Positions 1-6,469 are shown, counted from the stretch's first letter. The stretch is 7,751 bases of DNA from UBA3263 sp964508865 (GCA_964508865.1 CAZDVP010000092.1:1-7751), one strand, 5' to 3'. Notes: a model not told the origin generated them from the letters alone. Program-made: numbers and translations.

Positions 1-72
1 TCGGTGCAAGCCTTGTCGCAAGTCTTTTCGCAGGGTTCGGTGCAAGCCTTGTCGCAGTCGTTTTCGCAGCTG
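1..72. repeat. 36-bp tandem repeat coding the Cys-x3 loop
   Basis: Bases 1-36 and 37-72 are tandem copies. The first 20 bases of each are identical (tcggtgcaagccttgtcgca), and 29 of 36 positions match overall. On the minus strand each unit encodes 12 residues with three cysteines at four-residue spacing. A weaker, more divergent continuation can be seen to about base 92. The repeat touches the window edge, so the copy number is unknown. Confidence 0.8.
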
Positions 73-1112
73 TCGCAATCGGCGGTGCAGGCCGTAGCGG
101 TTTCGGCAGCGGCTTCAGCAAAGCCCTGTGCGTCGGGAGCGGGAATTGCTTCAGAAGCTTCTTCGAAAGCCTTTTCGATAGGATTGGCCGATTCGGCGGC
201 TTCGACATTGCCCTGATATTCAACCAGCTCGTCAACAACTTTAGCGGCTACGGGGTCAACTGCAGCCAGCTGAGCGAGTTCGGCGTTATACTTGTCGAGG
301 GTTGCCTGAGCCTGCTCAACGGTGGGAGCGGTCATGTAAACGTTGGCAATCTGCGGAACGCCGATTTCAATGCCGATATAGAGGAAAATAGCCAGAGCGC
401 CGAGAATGAAGTGGCGGAAGCCGAGAGCACCGGCCAGCGAGGGCTGTTCTTCAACAACGCCGGCTGCCTTTTTGGCTTTCTGCTCTTCGAGGATGGGTTC
501 GGGCAGTTTGGCCAGACCCAGAACGATGAACGCAACCAGGAAGATGCCGCCGGCAACGTAGAGAGCGGGGCGGGCGTCGGTCATCGAGGTTTCCTGAGTA
601 ACATTGCCGATGAGGATACCAACGAAGATGGGGCAGATGGTAGCGGCCAGAGAGTTGCAGGTGCCACCGAACTGAATCAGCTGGTTGCCCTTGTTGCCAC
701 CGCCGCCCAGAGTGTTGAGCATGGGGTTAACAACGGTGTTGAGCATACACATCGAGAAGCCGGCAACGAGGGCGCCGATGATGTAAACGAGGAAAATAGT
801 GTTTTCGCCTTCAATGTAGCTCGAAGCGAACATGATGGCCACACCGAGCAGGCCGACGAGCACGGCCGAGATAGCCGAAAATTTGTAGCCGCGCTTCTGC
901 AGAAGCATACCGGCGGGAATGCCCATAATGGCATAAGCGATAAAGTTGGCGGCAGCACCGAGCTGGCTCTGGAAGTTGCTCAAGCCGAGCTGGGCTTTCA
1001 GAATAACGCCGAAGGGATTTTGGAAACCGGTCACGAATGAAATCATCGCGAACAGAAAGAACATCACGATGATAGGCAACGTGTAGTTCGGTTTGCGAGC
1101 TGAAGTCGACAT
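1..1112 (-). CDS. MFS sugar transporter, FucP/glucose-galactose type, with Cys-rich insertion (3' end outside window)
   Basis: This is a major facilitator permease of the fucose/glucose-galactose (FHS) type, probably proton-coupled sugar uptake across the inner membrane. The start is the ATG at 1112-1110, and 370 codons are visible before the window edge. Seven hydrophobic helices can be read, at about residues 11-31, 49-70, 77-99, 105-131, 150-171, 181-201 and 231-257. Family-like stretches include FVTGFQNPFGVILK (26-39) and an NP-containing fourth helix followed by a Gly-rich turn (129-140). A charged central loop (202-229) is presumably cytoplasmic. After helix 7 the protein does not go straight to helix 8. 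Instead it has at least 110 residues of Ala/Glu-rich sequence, then a Cys-x3 repeat (Cys 342, 346, 349, 353, 357, 361, 365, 369). With the family's topology this loop faces the periplasm. The family call is firm; the substrate and the role of the loop are not known. Confidence 0.85.
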   Translation of the reverse strand, partial: MSTSARKPNYTLPIIVMFFLFAMISFVTGFQNPFGVILKAQLGLSNFQSQLGAAANFIAYAIMGIPAGMLLQKRGYKFSAISAVLVGLLGVAIMFASSYIEGENTIFLVYIIGALVAGFSMCMLNTVVNPMLNTLGGGGNKGNQLIQFGGTCNSLAATICPIFVGILIGNVTQETSMTDARPALYVAGGIFLVAFIVLGLAKLPEPILEEQKAKKAAGVVEEQPSLAGALGFRHFILGALAIFLYIGIEIGVPQIANVYMTAPTVEQAQATLDKYNAELAQLAAVDPVAAKVVDELVEYQGNVEAAESANPIEKAFEEASEAIPAPDAQGFAEAAAETATACTADCDSCENDCDKACTEPCEKTCDKACT

Positions 1113-1168
1113 AGTTACTTTTAAGTTTTGGTTAGGTAAGGAAATTTTGGTTTATGTTTAATTGAGTG

Positions 1169-1199
1169 CAAAGTAACGAAAAATTCAAGCGCCTTGCAA
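1169..1199 (-). promoter_or_regulatory. Candidate Bacteroidetes-type promoter for the MFS transporter
   Basis: On the minus strand, TTGC (1199-1196) is followed after 19 bases by TTACTTTG (1176-1169), one mismatch from the TAnnTTTG -7 consensus. It lies in the AT-rich gap between the DUF2490 stop and the transporter ATG, and would give a leader of about 50 bases. The -33 element is imperfect, so the call is moderate. Confidence 0.5.
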
Positions 1200-1216
1200 G
1201 TTTTAACGCCGAATTT

Positions 1217-1975
1217 TTATAGTGAAAAGTTATAAACGAGTGCAATCGTGTGGCGCATATCTCCGTCGTCGCCACCGGAGCGGTCGGTGTAGCGATAAAA
1301 CACCTCGAGGTCATTGTGCTTGTCGAGCTTGATCTCAGTGCCGGCCGAAAGGCGCCATTTATCGCAGAACTTGGCTCCGTCGGTGCGGTTGCGGGTCAGG
1401 TTAACATCGCTCAGCTGAGTGTAGAGCTCAAAGTTGGCAAACGGGGTGAACCGGCATTTCTTATAGGGCTTATATTCAACACCCAAACGCGAACGCAGAA
1501 TGTGTTTGCTCTTGCCGTTGATTGTTTTGTTGCCCCATGGCAAACCATTGTTGAACTGCGGAACCTGAAACTCCGGCCGGCGAGTGAACTGATAGCGCTC
1601 GCGCAGCGAGAAACTGAATTTTTTCGAGGCTTTCCAGGTGGCGGTCAGCCCGGCGCTGACGCGATGTTTCGAGTTCCAGTACGAAGGCATGGCGTAGCCG
1701 TCGGAGGTGAATGCGCTCAGCGTCTGCGACTGAATGAATTCATAGTCGGCGCCCACTTTCAGCCATTTCCACGGCTTCCAGCCCAGCGAAACATCGGCGC
1801 TCCACTGGTCGGCATTGTCAAACCAGTCCATGGAGCGGAACTCGACGCCGGCGCCCACGCTCAGGCGAGCCGGGAGCTTAAACGACGCTTCGGCGCCGAA
1901 CAGCAGAGTCTGGGCCGACGCGCAAAAGACGCCCGCGGCCAGCAGAATCAGCGCTATCTGCAACCTGAGTTTCAT
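1217..1975 (-). CDS. DUF2490 family outer-membrane beta-barrel protein
   Basis: This 252-residue secreted protein fits the DUF2490 family of predicted outer-membrane barrels. Residues 1-21 form a signal peptide (basic start, hydrophobic core, cleavage probably after CASA). C18 does not sit in a convincing lipobox, so signal peptidase I is more likely. The rest is a series of short amphipathic strands rich in aromatic and charged residues, such as HILRSRLGVEYKPYKK and a middle strand ending in FANFELY, and it ends with strand IALVYNFSL. The gene starts inside the stop of the DUF4956 gene (ATGA overlap, 1975-1972), so it is the third member of the VTC-DUF4956 operon. Its function is unknown. 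An envelope channel or scaffold serving the two upstream proteins is an inference from position only. Confidence 0.8.
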   Translation of the reverse strand: MKLRLQIALILLAAGVFCASAQTLLFGAEASFKLPARLSVGAGVEFRSMDWFDNADQWSADVSLGWKPWKWLKVGADYEFIQSQTLSAFTSDGYAMPSYWNSKHRVSAGLTATWKASKKFSFSLRERYQFTRRPEFQVPQFNNGLPWGNKTINGKSKHILRSRLGVEYKPYKKCRFTPFANFELYTQLSDVNLTRNRTDGAKFCDKWRLSAGTEIKLDKHNDLEVFYRYTDRSGGDDGDMRHTIALVYNFSL

Positions 1976-2673
1976 TGTCCTTCCTTGGGGAATTTCAGAA
2001 GAGTGTCGACCGTGTTGGTCGCCGGGTCTACGGGATTATAGTAAACCTTGAGCATGGCGGTGTCGCGCAGAAAGTCGATATGGCCGACTTCAACCCTGGC
2101 GATATCCAGACCGGTGCGGGCCTTGAGGTCGGCAATCAGTTCGTCGTAGCGCTCGGGAGCGGTCATTTCGGGACGGTCGTAGAGAACGAGCTTGCAGGCA
2201 ACGTGTTTAATCCACTTATTGCTCTCGCAGAGCCATATCCAGCCGATAAACAGAACGTTGGCAACAAGAGCCTGCACCAGATGCGAAGCCAGGGCGTTGA
2301 TAACCGAAATAGCGATAATCACAAACAGATACGTCATTTCGCGCACCGGCATCGACTCGGTCCTGTAGCGTATAATGCCGAAAATTGCAAACAAGCCCAG
2401 CGCGAAACCAACTTTAAGTTTCACTCCGCCAAGCAGGAAAATCAAAAAGAATATGCTCACGGCAATGAGCGAGAAGGTGAAATAATAATCCTTTCGGCGG
2501 CTTTTGGGATAATAAAGCAGATGAATGATGATTGTAACCACAATTGCGTTGAACGCAAAGCGGATCAGCAGCTCCCACATATCAACGGCGTTAAAGCCCT
2601 GCGGGTCGATCAGCGACCACAAAGAGCCGGAGCCGGTAGCGGCTGCAGTGATTGGTTCATTTAGTTCTTCCAT
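1972..2673 (-). CDS. DUF4956 family integral membrane protein
   Basis: This 233-residue inner-membrane protein has about five transmembrane helices, at residues 33-54, 64-82, 86-101, 113-128 and 131-149. A soluble C-terminal domain of about 84 residues follows. The DUF4956 signature is the run IFGIIRYRTE (97-106) at the end of helix 3, followed by REMTYLF (111-117). The paired arginines at the membrane edge could meet an anionic substrate. The C-terminal part (about 175-215) has a helix-strand-strand pattern like a small ferredoxin-like domain. The gene begins 14 bases after the VTC-domain gene and overlaps the DUF2490 start by four bases (ATGA). DUF4956 genes commonly sit beside VTC-domain genes in bacteria. 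No biochemical function is known to me; a role in handling the polymer made by its neighbour is an inference. Confidence 0.85.
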   Translation of the reverse strand: MEELNEPITAAATGSGSLWSLIDPQGFNAVDMWELLIRFAFNAIVVTIIIHLLYYPKSRRKDYYFTFSLIAVSIFFLIFLLGGVKLKVGFALGLFAIFGIIRYRTESMPVREMTYLFVIIAISVINALASHLVQALVANVLFIGWIWLCESNKWIKHVACKLVLYDRPEMTAPERYDELIADLKARTGLDIARVEVGHIDFLRDTAMLKVYYNPVDPATNTVDTLLKFPKEGQ

Positions 2674-2687
2674 GGATATTGATTAGA

Positions 2688-3440
2688 TTATATTTTTGCG
2701 AGTTTTGAAACGTAGCGCAGGCGCTCGTTGAAACGGTTGGTTTTGAGTTTGGGATTGGTCAGCGCCATGCCTATGCAATATTTGCTGAATCCGCTCTGAT
2801 GGATGCGCAGTTGCTTGAGCATATCGAGAATCGGCGAATGAGTCAGGCCGTCGCGCTTAACCTCGATAATCACCAGCGGACCCATCGACGCATCGAGCCC
2901 GGTCTGCTCATTATGGAACTTCAGGTCAAGGTCAATGGTCAGGCGCTCGGTCATGGCATCGTTAACCAGAGTTATGCGCCTGAAAGCATTTGAAAGCTGC
3001 GGCAGCAGCCGGTGAGTGCCATAGACCGACTTCTGAATCAGAAACACGCGATACACTTCGCGGTCGAGGTCGGGAGTGCGCTCGCCGCACTGAATGCGCT
3101 TTTTATCCGTGCGGCCTTTGTTGTTTTTGCGTTTGACCTCAAGAAACTGCACTCCGGAGCTTTCATAGCGGCGCACCCTGATTTTCTGGCGGGCTTTTTT
3201 GCCGCGATGATGCTGGGCATACATCTCGCATCCGGGAGTGTCGAAATAAAGCGTTGTGTAGGGCATCATTTGCTGACCCTCTATTTCCTGAATGGAATAG
3301 CGGTCGGCCGCCAGGGCGAGGAGGCGCTCAAGGCGGTCGAGAGTCGTAACGAATTTCGTGTCCACCCGGTTCATGAGCTTAACCTTGCCCATTTGTTCAA
3401 GCGACACGGAGCGATAGCCGCTCAGCTGTTCCTCTAACAT
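2688..3440 (-). CDS. VTC-domain protein (polyphosphate polymerase-like, tunnel metalloenzyme fold)
   Basis: This 250-residue soluble protein belongs to the VTC domain family. Its eukaryotic relative, VTC4, makes inorganic polyphosphate from ATP inside a triphosphate-tunnel fold. Tunnel-type basic and acidic stretches appear in the expected order: LMNRVDTKF (22-30), YTTLYFDTP (61-69), IRVRRY (87-92), LEVKRK (100-105), RLTIDLDLKF (166-175), VIIEVKR (190-196) and SGFSKYCIG (216-224). There is no membrane segment or SPX domain, so membrane attachment would have to come from the DUF4956 partner. I chose the ATG at 3440. An in-frame TTG at 3449 lies inside the predicted -7 promoter box and is unlikely to be transcribed. 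Polymerase activity in this bacterial branch is inferred; another phosphate-polymer or triphosphate reaction is possible. Confidence 0.85.
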   Translation of the reverse strand: MLEEQLSGYRSVSLEQMGKVKLMNRVDTKFVTTLDRLERLLALAADRYSIQEIEGQQMMPYTTLYFDTPGCEMYAQHHRGKKARQKIRVRRYESSGVQFLEVKRKNNKGRTDKKRIQCGERTPDLDREVYRVFLIQKSVYGTHRLLPQLSNAFRRITLVNDAMTERLTIDLDLKFHNEQTGLDASMGPLVIIEVKRDGLTHSPILDMLKQLRIHQSGFSKYCIGMALTNPKLKTNRFNERLRYVSKLAKI

Positions 3441-3446
3441 CGTCGG

Positions 3447-3478
3447 CAAATTTACAAAACATTTTCCAATTCTCCAAA
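3447..3478 (-). promoter_or_regulatory. Bacteroidetes-type promoter of the VTC operon, nearly leaderless
   Basis: On the minus strand, TTTG (3478-3475), exactly 20 bases, then TAAATTTG (3454-3447) match the Bacteroidetes -33/-7 consensus perfectly. Only six bases separate the -7 box from the ATG at 3440, so the transcript should start within a few bases of the start codon. The arrangement is identical to that in front of the thioesterase gene. Confidence 0.75.
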
Positions 3479-3503
3479 TCGGGGGTTATAGAGCCCGGAA
3501 GAT

Positions 3504-3731
3504 TCAGTTTTGTCTATGTTGTTCCAGATATTCCTCCCAAACGCACTGAGCCAGATATCGGCTGCTTCGGCAATGCAGATCGGCCACACCTTCTTCTATA
3601 AGAACAGATGTTTCGGAGTTATAGAATATATCGGTGGCCTTTTCCAAAGATATACCCGCCAGCTCACTAATATTCTGAATGATATCCGCGCACTTATCCC
3701 CGCGCAGAATTGTCGTGCTTTCCTCGCTCAT
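3504..3731 (-). CDS. Second DUF3791-like small protein of the DUF3990 cassette
   Basis: This 75-residue, mainly helical acidic protein is the last gene of the three-gene cassette. Its ATG overlaps the stop of the DUF3990 gene (ATGA), so it is probably translationally coupled. It shares ISxLA (21-25) and LHxxxSRYL (52-60) with the first small gene of the cassette (13-17 and 48-56), which suggests a divergent paralogue. The two differ elsewhere: this one has ALSO an LRG-containing start, a KATDIFYNSE helix (31-40) and a WEEYLE end (65-70). It has no signal peptide or membrane segment. Its function is unknown. A binding partner, regulator or antidote for the DUF3990 enzyme is an inference from the overlap and the sandwich arrangement. 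Confidence 0.75.
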   Translation of the reverse strand: MSEESTTILRGDKCADIIQNISELAGISLEKATDIFYNSETSVLIEEGVADLHCRSSRYLAQCVWEEYLEQHRQN

Positions 3732-4198
3732 AACTGTTTGCTGTCAATATGTTTTAAGCATGCGTCCAGAAAAGCCTGACTCCGGATGCAGTATTGAATG
3801 TTGGGTGTTTCGTATTTCAGCAAACCAAGAGTCTGATCAACCGATAGCTCTCCTTCAAAATAGCGATCCAGTGTGCGTATGACCTTATCGTTAGCAATTC
3901 CGCCGATAACCATGTCGTAATCGAAGTTATCCTCACCGGCCCGGCATTTTGAAACGAAATCAAGCCATTGCTTATCATATTCCGGGAACTCACAAACTTT
4001 CCAGTCGGCCGGCAGAAAATCAAGCTCATAAACGTTCAACCACGCCGGCTGATTCCTGCGCTGAAACCGACGAGCATAGCTAACGGCTTGATCATGCAGA
4101 GTGGTCAGGTAGAAACCCCGGCCAAAGTCCAGATTATCACGCGAATGCTGAACATCTGGCACAGGCACTGCCATATTTGATGAATGATATAGTTTCAT
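3728..4198 (-). CDS. DUF3990 protein, ADP-ribosyltransferase-like
   Basis: This 156-residue protein matches the DUF3990 family, which is related to the ADP-ribosyltransferase fold that uses NAD. The N terminus has the YHSS strand (4-7; usually YHGS in relatives). DFGRGFYLTT (24-33) is followed by a helix starting DQA, as in the NAD-binding core. Later come NVYELDF (55-61), YDMVIGGIANDKV (94-106) and NIQYCIRS (133-140). H5, Y30 and Q135 could take the places of the His-Tyr-Glu triad; this is my alignment by eye. Both ends overlap the flanking DUF3791-type genes by four bases. There is no secretion signal, so it probably acts inside the cell. A toxin or protein- or nucleic-acid-modifying enzyme controlled by its neighbours is the leading idea, but the target is unknown and the enzyme could be inactive. 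Confidence 0.8.
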   Translation of the reverse strand: MKLYHSSNMAVPVPDVQHSRDNLDFGRGFYLTTLHDQAVSYARRFQRRNQPAWLNVYELDFLPADWKVCEFPEYDKQWLDFVSKCRAGEDNFDYDMVIGGIANDKVIRTLDRYFEGELSVDQTLGLLKYETPNIQYCIRSQAFLDACLKHIDSKQL

Positions 4199-4413
4199 TC
4201 AGCCAGAACTCCTTTCTCCTTCATATAGCTTGTGAGATCATCCATCAGATAGCGGGAGCCAAATGTATGCAACACATCGTAGGAAGGCACAATGTAGTCG
4301 TAGAGTATACCCGACTTTACAAGCCGGCGGTACACTTCGCGCTGAGGCAGTTTCAGCAAATGAGCAAGCTTGCTGATACAATACGTAACGAACTCCAGTG
4401 TCTTCTTATCCAT
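4195..4413 (-). CDS. DUF3791 small protein, first gene of the DUF3990 cassette
   Basis: This 72-residue cytoplasmic protein closely fits the DUF3791 family. It has an N-terminal helix LEFVTYCISKLA (6-17), then EVYRRL (26-31), the conserved DYIVPSYDVLHT (39-50) and RYLMDDL (54-60). I start it at the ATG at 4413, seven bases after the uridine phosphorylase stop. The open frame upstream of this is out-of-frame read-through of the phosphorylase end. The stop overlaps the DUF3990 start (ATGA). No promoter was seen in the preceding 60 bases, so the cassette may ride on the thioesterase-dprA-phosphorylase transcript. DUF3791 genes are often found beside DUF3990 genes. Their function is unknown to me; partner or antitoxin of the DUF3990 protein is an inference. 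Confidence 0.85.
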   Translation of the reverse strand: MDKKTLEFVTYCISKLAHLLKLPQREVYRRLVKSGILYDYIVPSYDVLHTFGSRYLMDDLTSYMKEKGVLAE

Positions 4414-4420
4414 AAGGCGG

Positions 4421-5293
4421 TTAGATGCGGTCGAGGACGGTTTTGACCAGATCGGCGACCGCGTTTTTGTATTGGGGATTGGCGGTGTTGTTGTAGCGGT
4501 TGGCAATGATGGAGCAAACGGTCATGGCGCGATGGCCCATGAGCCGGCCCAGTCCCTGAAGCGGAGCCGACTCCATTTCATAGTTGGTTATGCGGCGCCC
4601 ATTGAAGCGAAAAGCCTCGATGCGCGAGTTCAGGTCGGGATTGGCAAGATGCAGCCGAACCTCGCGACCCTGAGGGCCATAGAACCCTACGGCCGAAATG
4701 GTGTTGCCGCGCACCATGTCGTCGCGACCGATCTGCTCAACGAGCGTCGGGTCGGCATCAACAACATAGGGCTTGGCCCAGAGCGGATTCCAGTCGGTGT
4801 GGTCACACAGAGCATGTTCAAACTCAAGGTCAGCAACGCTGTTGCGGCCGGCATAGTAGTTGAGCACACCGTCGAAACCGATTGCCTTTTCGGCGATTAC
4901 CGGAGTGCCTAAGGTCAGTTCGGGCTGAAGGGCGCCCGAGGTGCCGATGCGCACCAGAGTGAGCGAGCGGGGCTGCGGGCGCACTTCGCGCGTTTGAAAA
5001 TCTATATTGGCCAGAGCGTCGAGCTCGGTAACAACGATGTCGATGTTGTCCGGACCGATGCCGTGGCTCAGACACATAATCGGCTTGCCGTTATATGTGC
5101 CGCCGATCGTGTGGAACTCGCGCGAGGAAACCTCGAAGGTGCGCGTGTCGAAAAACGAAGCGACCATATCAACGCGGCCCGGGTCGCCGACCAGAATAAC
5201 GCGGTCGGTCAGCTGCTCAGGCAGCAGGTGGAGGTGGAAAACGGAGCCGTCGGGGTTGATTATGAGTTCGGAAGGGGGAATTATGCGCGACAT
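4421..5293 (-). CDS. Nucleoside phosphorylase, probably uridine phosphorylase
   Basis: This 290-residue cytosolic enzyme of the PNP/UDP phosphorylase family splits a nucleoside with phosphate into a free base and ribose-1-phosphate, for pyrimidine salvage. Phosphate-binding GDPGR is at 36-40 and RIGTSG at 115-120. The ribose-binding NYEMES motif is at 237-242. GFYGPQGRE (203-211) resembles the FYPGQERYD segment of E. coli uridine phosphorylase; its Gln and Arg (Q208, R210) would contact uracil, which favours uridine over purine substrates. It is some 35 residues longer than the E. coli enzyme, mostly at the N terminus and in the 140-190 region. The gene follows dprA after 55 bases with no clear promoter between, so co-transcription is likely. 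The precise substrate range is not certain. Confidence 0.88.
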   Translation of the reverse strand: MSRIIPPSELIINPDGSVFHLHLLPEQLTDRVILVGDPGRVDMVASFFDTRTFEVSSREFHTIGGTYNGKPIMCLSHGIGPDNIDIVVTELDALANIDFQTREVRPQPRSLTLVRIGTSGALQPELTLGTPVIAEKAIGFDGVLNYYAGRNSVADLEFEHALCDHTDWNPLWAKPYVVDADPTLVEQIGRDDMVRGNTISAVGFYGPQGREVRLHLANPDLNSRIEAFRFNGRRITNYEMESAPLQGLGRLMGHRAMTVCSIIANRYNNTANPQYKNAVADLVKTVLDRI

Positions 5294-5348
5294 AGGTATA
5301 TAGTATTTTTAAGGTTATGGGGGTTCGGGTTAGCTGTTGGGGAGGAGG

Positions 5349-6464
5349 TCACACCCGCTGGTAGCGACCGCCCGGCAGAGCGAGCACCAGGCCGCGGAAC
5401 TCCATATCGATGAGAATCGACATCAGTTTGCTCACGCTGAAGCCGGTGGCGGCTGTTAGCTGCGCAAGCGAAGCGTTGGGATTCCCGCCCAGATATTCAA
5501 CAATCTGCGTTTCGTCGAAGTTCAGTTCAATGGGCAGCTGCGGCGAATCGCCGTCGGCCGGAGCCGAACGCATGGGCCAGTTCTGGGCGCGACAAAGGTC
5601 TTCGGTGTCGCGGATGAGCATAGCCGTTGAACCGGCAATCAGCCTGTTGCAACCGGCGGAATAGGGATCGTTGATGCGGCCGGGCAGGGCATAAACGTCG
5701 CGGTTATAGCCCAGCGCGAGGTTGGCGGTTATGAGCGCCCCACCCTTTTCGGCGCTTTCAACAACGATTACGCAGTCGCTCAAGCCGGCTATGATGCGGT
5801 TGCGGGCAACAAAGTTGCCTTTGTGAATCGACGTTGTGTGGCCATATTCCGAAACCAGCAGGCCGCCTTCCGACGCTATGCGCGCCGCATCGCTGCGGTG
5901 GTCGGCCGGATATATAGAGTTCAGCCCGGTGGCCATAACCGCAACGGTCGGTATGCCTGCGGCCAGCGCTGCCCGGTGGGCGGCTATGTCGATGCCGTAG
6001 GCCAGGCCGCTGACGATTGCAACGTTGCCCACCTTTTCAGCCAGCTCGCTAACGAACTTGCGCGTGAATTCAATGCCATAGGGGGTTGCGTGGCGGGTGC
6101 CTACGATGGCAACCATTCGGTGCTCGTTGAGATTAAACGAGCCGCAGGTGTAGAGCAGCAGCGGCGCGTCGTCGCATTCGAGCAAGCGGCGCGGATAGTC
6201 GCTATCCGTAAAATACACCGGACGGATATTATTGGCGGTTATGAAGTTGACCTCCGCGGCCGACTCGACCAACACCCGCGAGCGGTATTCGTCGCTATAG
6301 ATTCGGGCCTTTGACTGAGTCAGATAGCGCAGACGGGTTTCCGACAGGGCAAAAAACTCGCGCTCGGAGCCAACCATGCGCAGCAGTTCGCGGCCCAGAG
6401 TGAGGTTCATGCCGCGAATCGACGCAAATGCAATCTGATATTGAAGTCGCGAATGGTTACTCAT
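5349..6464 (-). CDS. dprA: DNA-processing protein DprA (Smf)
   Basis: This 371-residue DprA binds incoming single-stranded DNA and loads RecA during natural transformation. It is widespread even in species not known to be competent. Residues 1-60 form a helical N-terminal domain. The Rossmann-like core (about 75-295) carries VGTRHATPYG (121-130), SGLAYGID (152-159), ATGLNSIYPADHR (178-190), FVARNRIIAGLS (218-229) and GGALITA (241-247). A winged-helix domain follows at about 313-371 (ETQIVEYLGGNPNASLAQL at its start), the form seen in longer DprA proteins. The gene starts five bases after the thioesterase stop, so the two form an operon; this pairing is familiar from Bacteroidetes genomes. The length is normal, all main motifs are intact, and nothing looks broken. 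Confidence 0.95.
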   Translation of the reverse strand: MSNHSRLQYQIAFASIRGMNLTLGRELLRMVGSEREFFALSETRLRYLTQSKARIYSDEYRSRVLVESAAEVNFITANNIRPVYFTDSDYPRRLLECDDAPLLLYTCGSFNLNEHRMVAIVGTRHATPYGIEFTRKFVSELAEKVGNVAIVSGLAYGIDIAAHRAALAAGIPTVAVMATGLNSIYPADHRSDAARIASEGGLLVSEYGHTTSIHKGNFVARNRIIAGLSDCVIVVESAEKGGALITANLALGYNRDVYALPGRINDPYSAGCNRLIAGSTAMLIRDTEDLCRAQNWPMRSAPADGDSPQLPIELNFDETQIVEYLGGNPNASLAQLTAATGFSVSKLMSILIDMEFRGLVLALPGGRYQRV

Positions 6465-6469
6465 GGCTT

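Noticed and set aside
1..72. Direct repeat as part of a CRISPR array
   Set aside because: The units are adjacent with no spacers, and lie in frame inside the transporter gene.
1181..1200. Weak hairpin (CAAG, GCG, CTTG) followed by T-rich sequence after the DUF2490 gene
   Set aside because: The stem is only four base pairs and overlaps the candidate MFS promoter; too weak to call a terminator.
1250..2664. Long plus-strand open frames (263 and 229 codons) opposite the DUF2490 and DUF4956 genes, and others at 411-1040, 4370-4912 and 5823-6314
   Set aside because: They are antisense to clearly recognised genes, have low-complexity or implausible protein sequence, and show no family motifs.
3441..3449. 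TTG start three codons upstream for the VTC gene (and similarly 6872-6880 for the thioesterase)
   Set aside because: The TTG lies within the predicted -7 promoter box, so it would not be in the transcript; the ATG downstream is a better start.
3479..3503. Possible CGGG/CCCG hairpin after the DUF3990 cassette
   Set aside because: Four-pair stem with a large loop and no T-run, next to the VTC promoter; not supportable as a terminator.
4414..4506. Upstream extension of the first DUF3791 gene
   Set aside because: The extra residues are an out-of-frame reading of the phosphorylase 3' end, Pro/Thr/Ser-rich and unlike the family; the ATG at 4413 fits the DUF3791 start.
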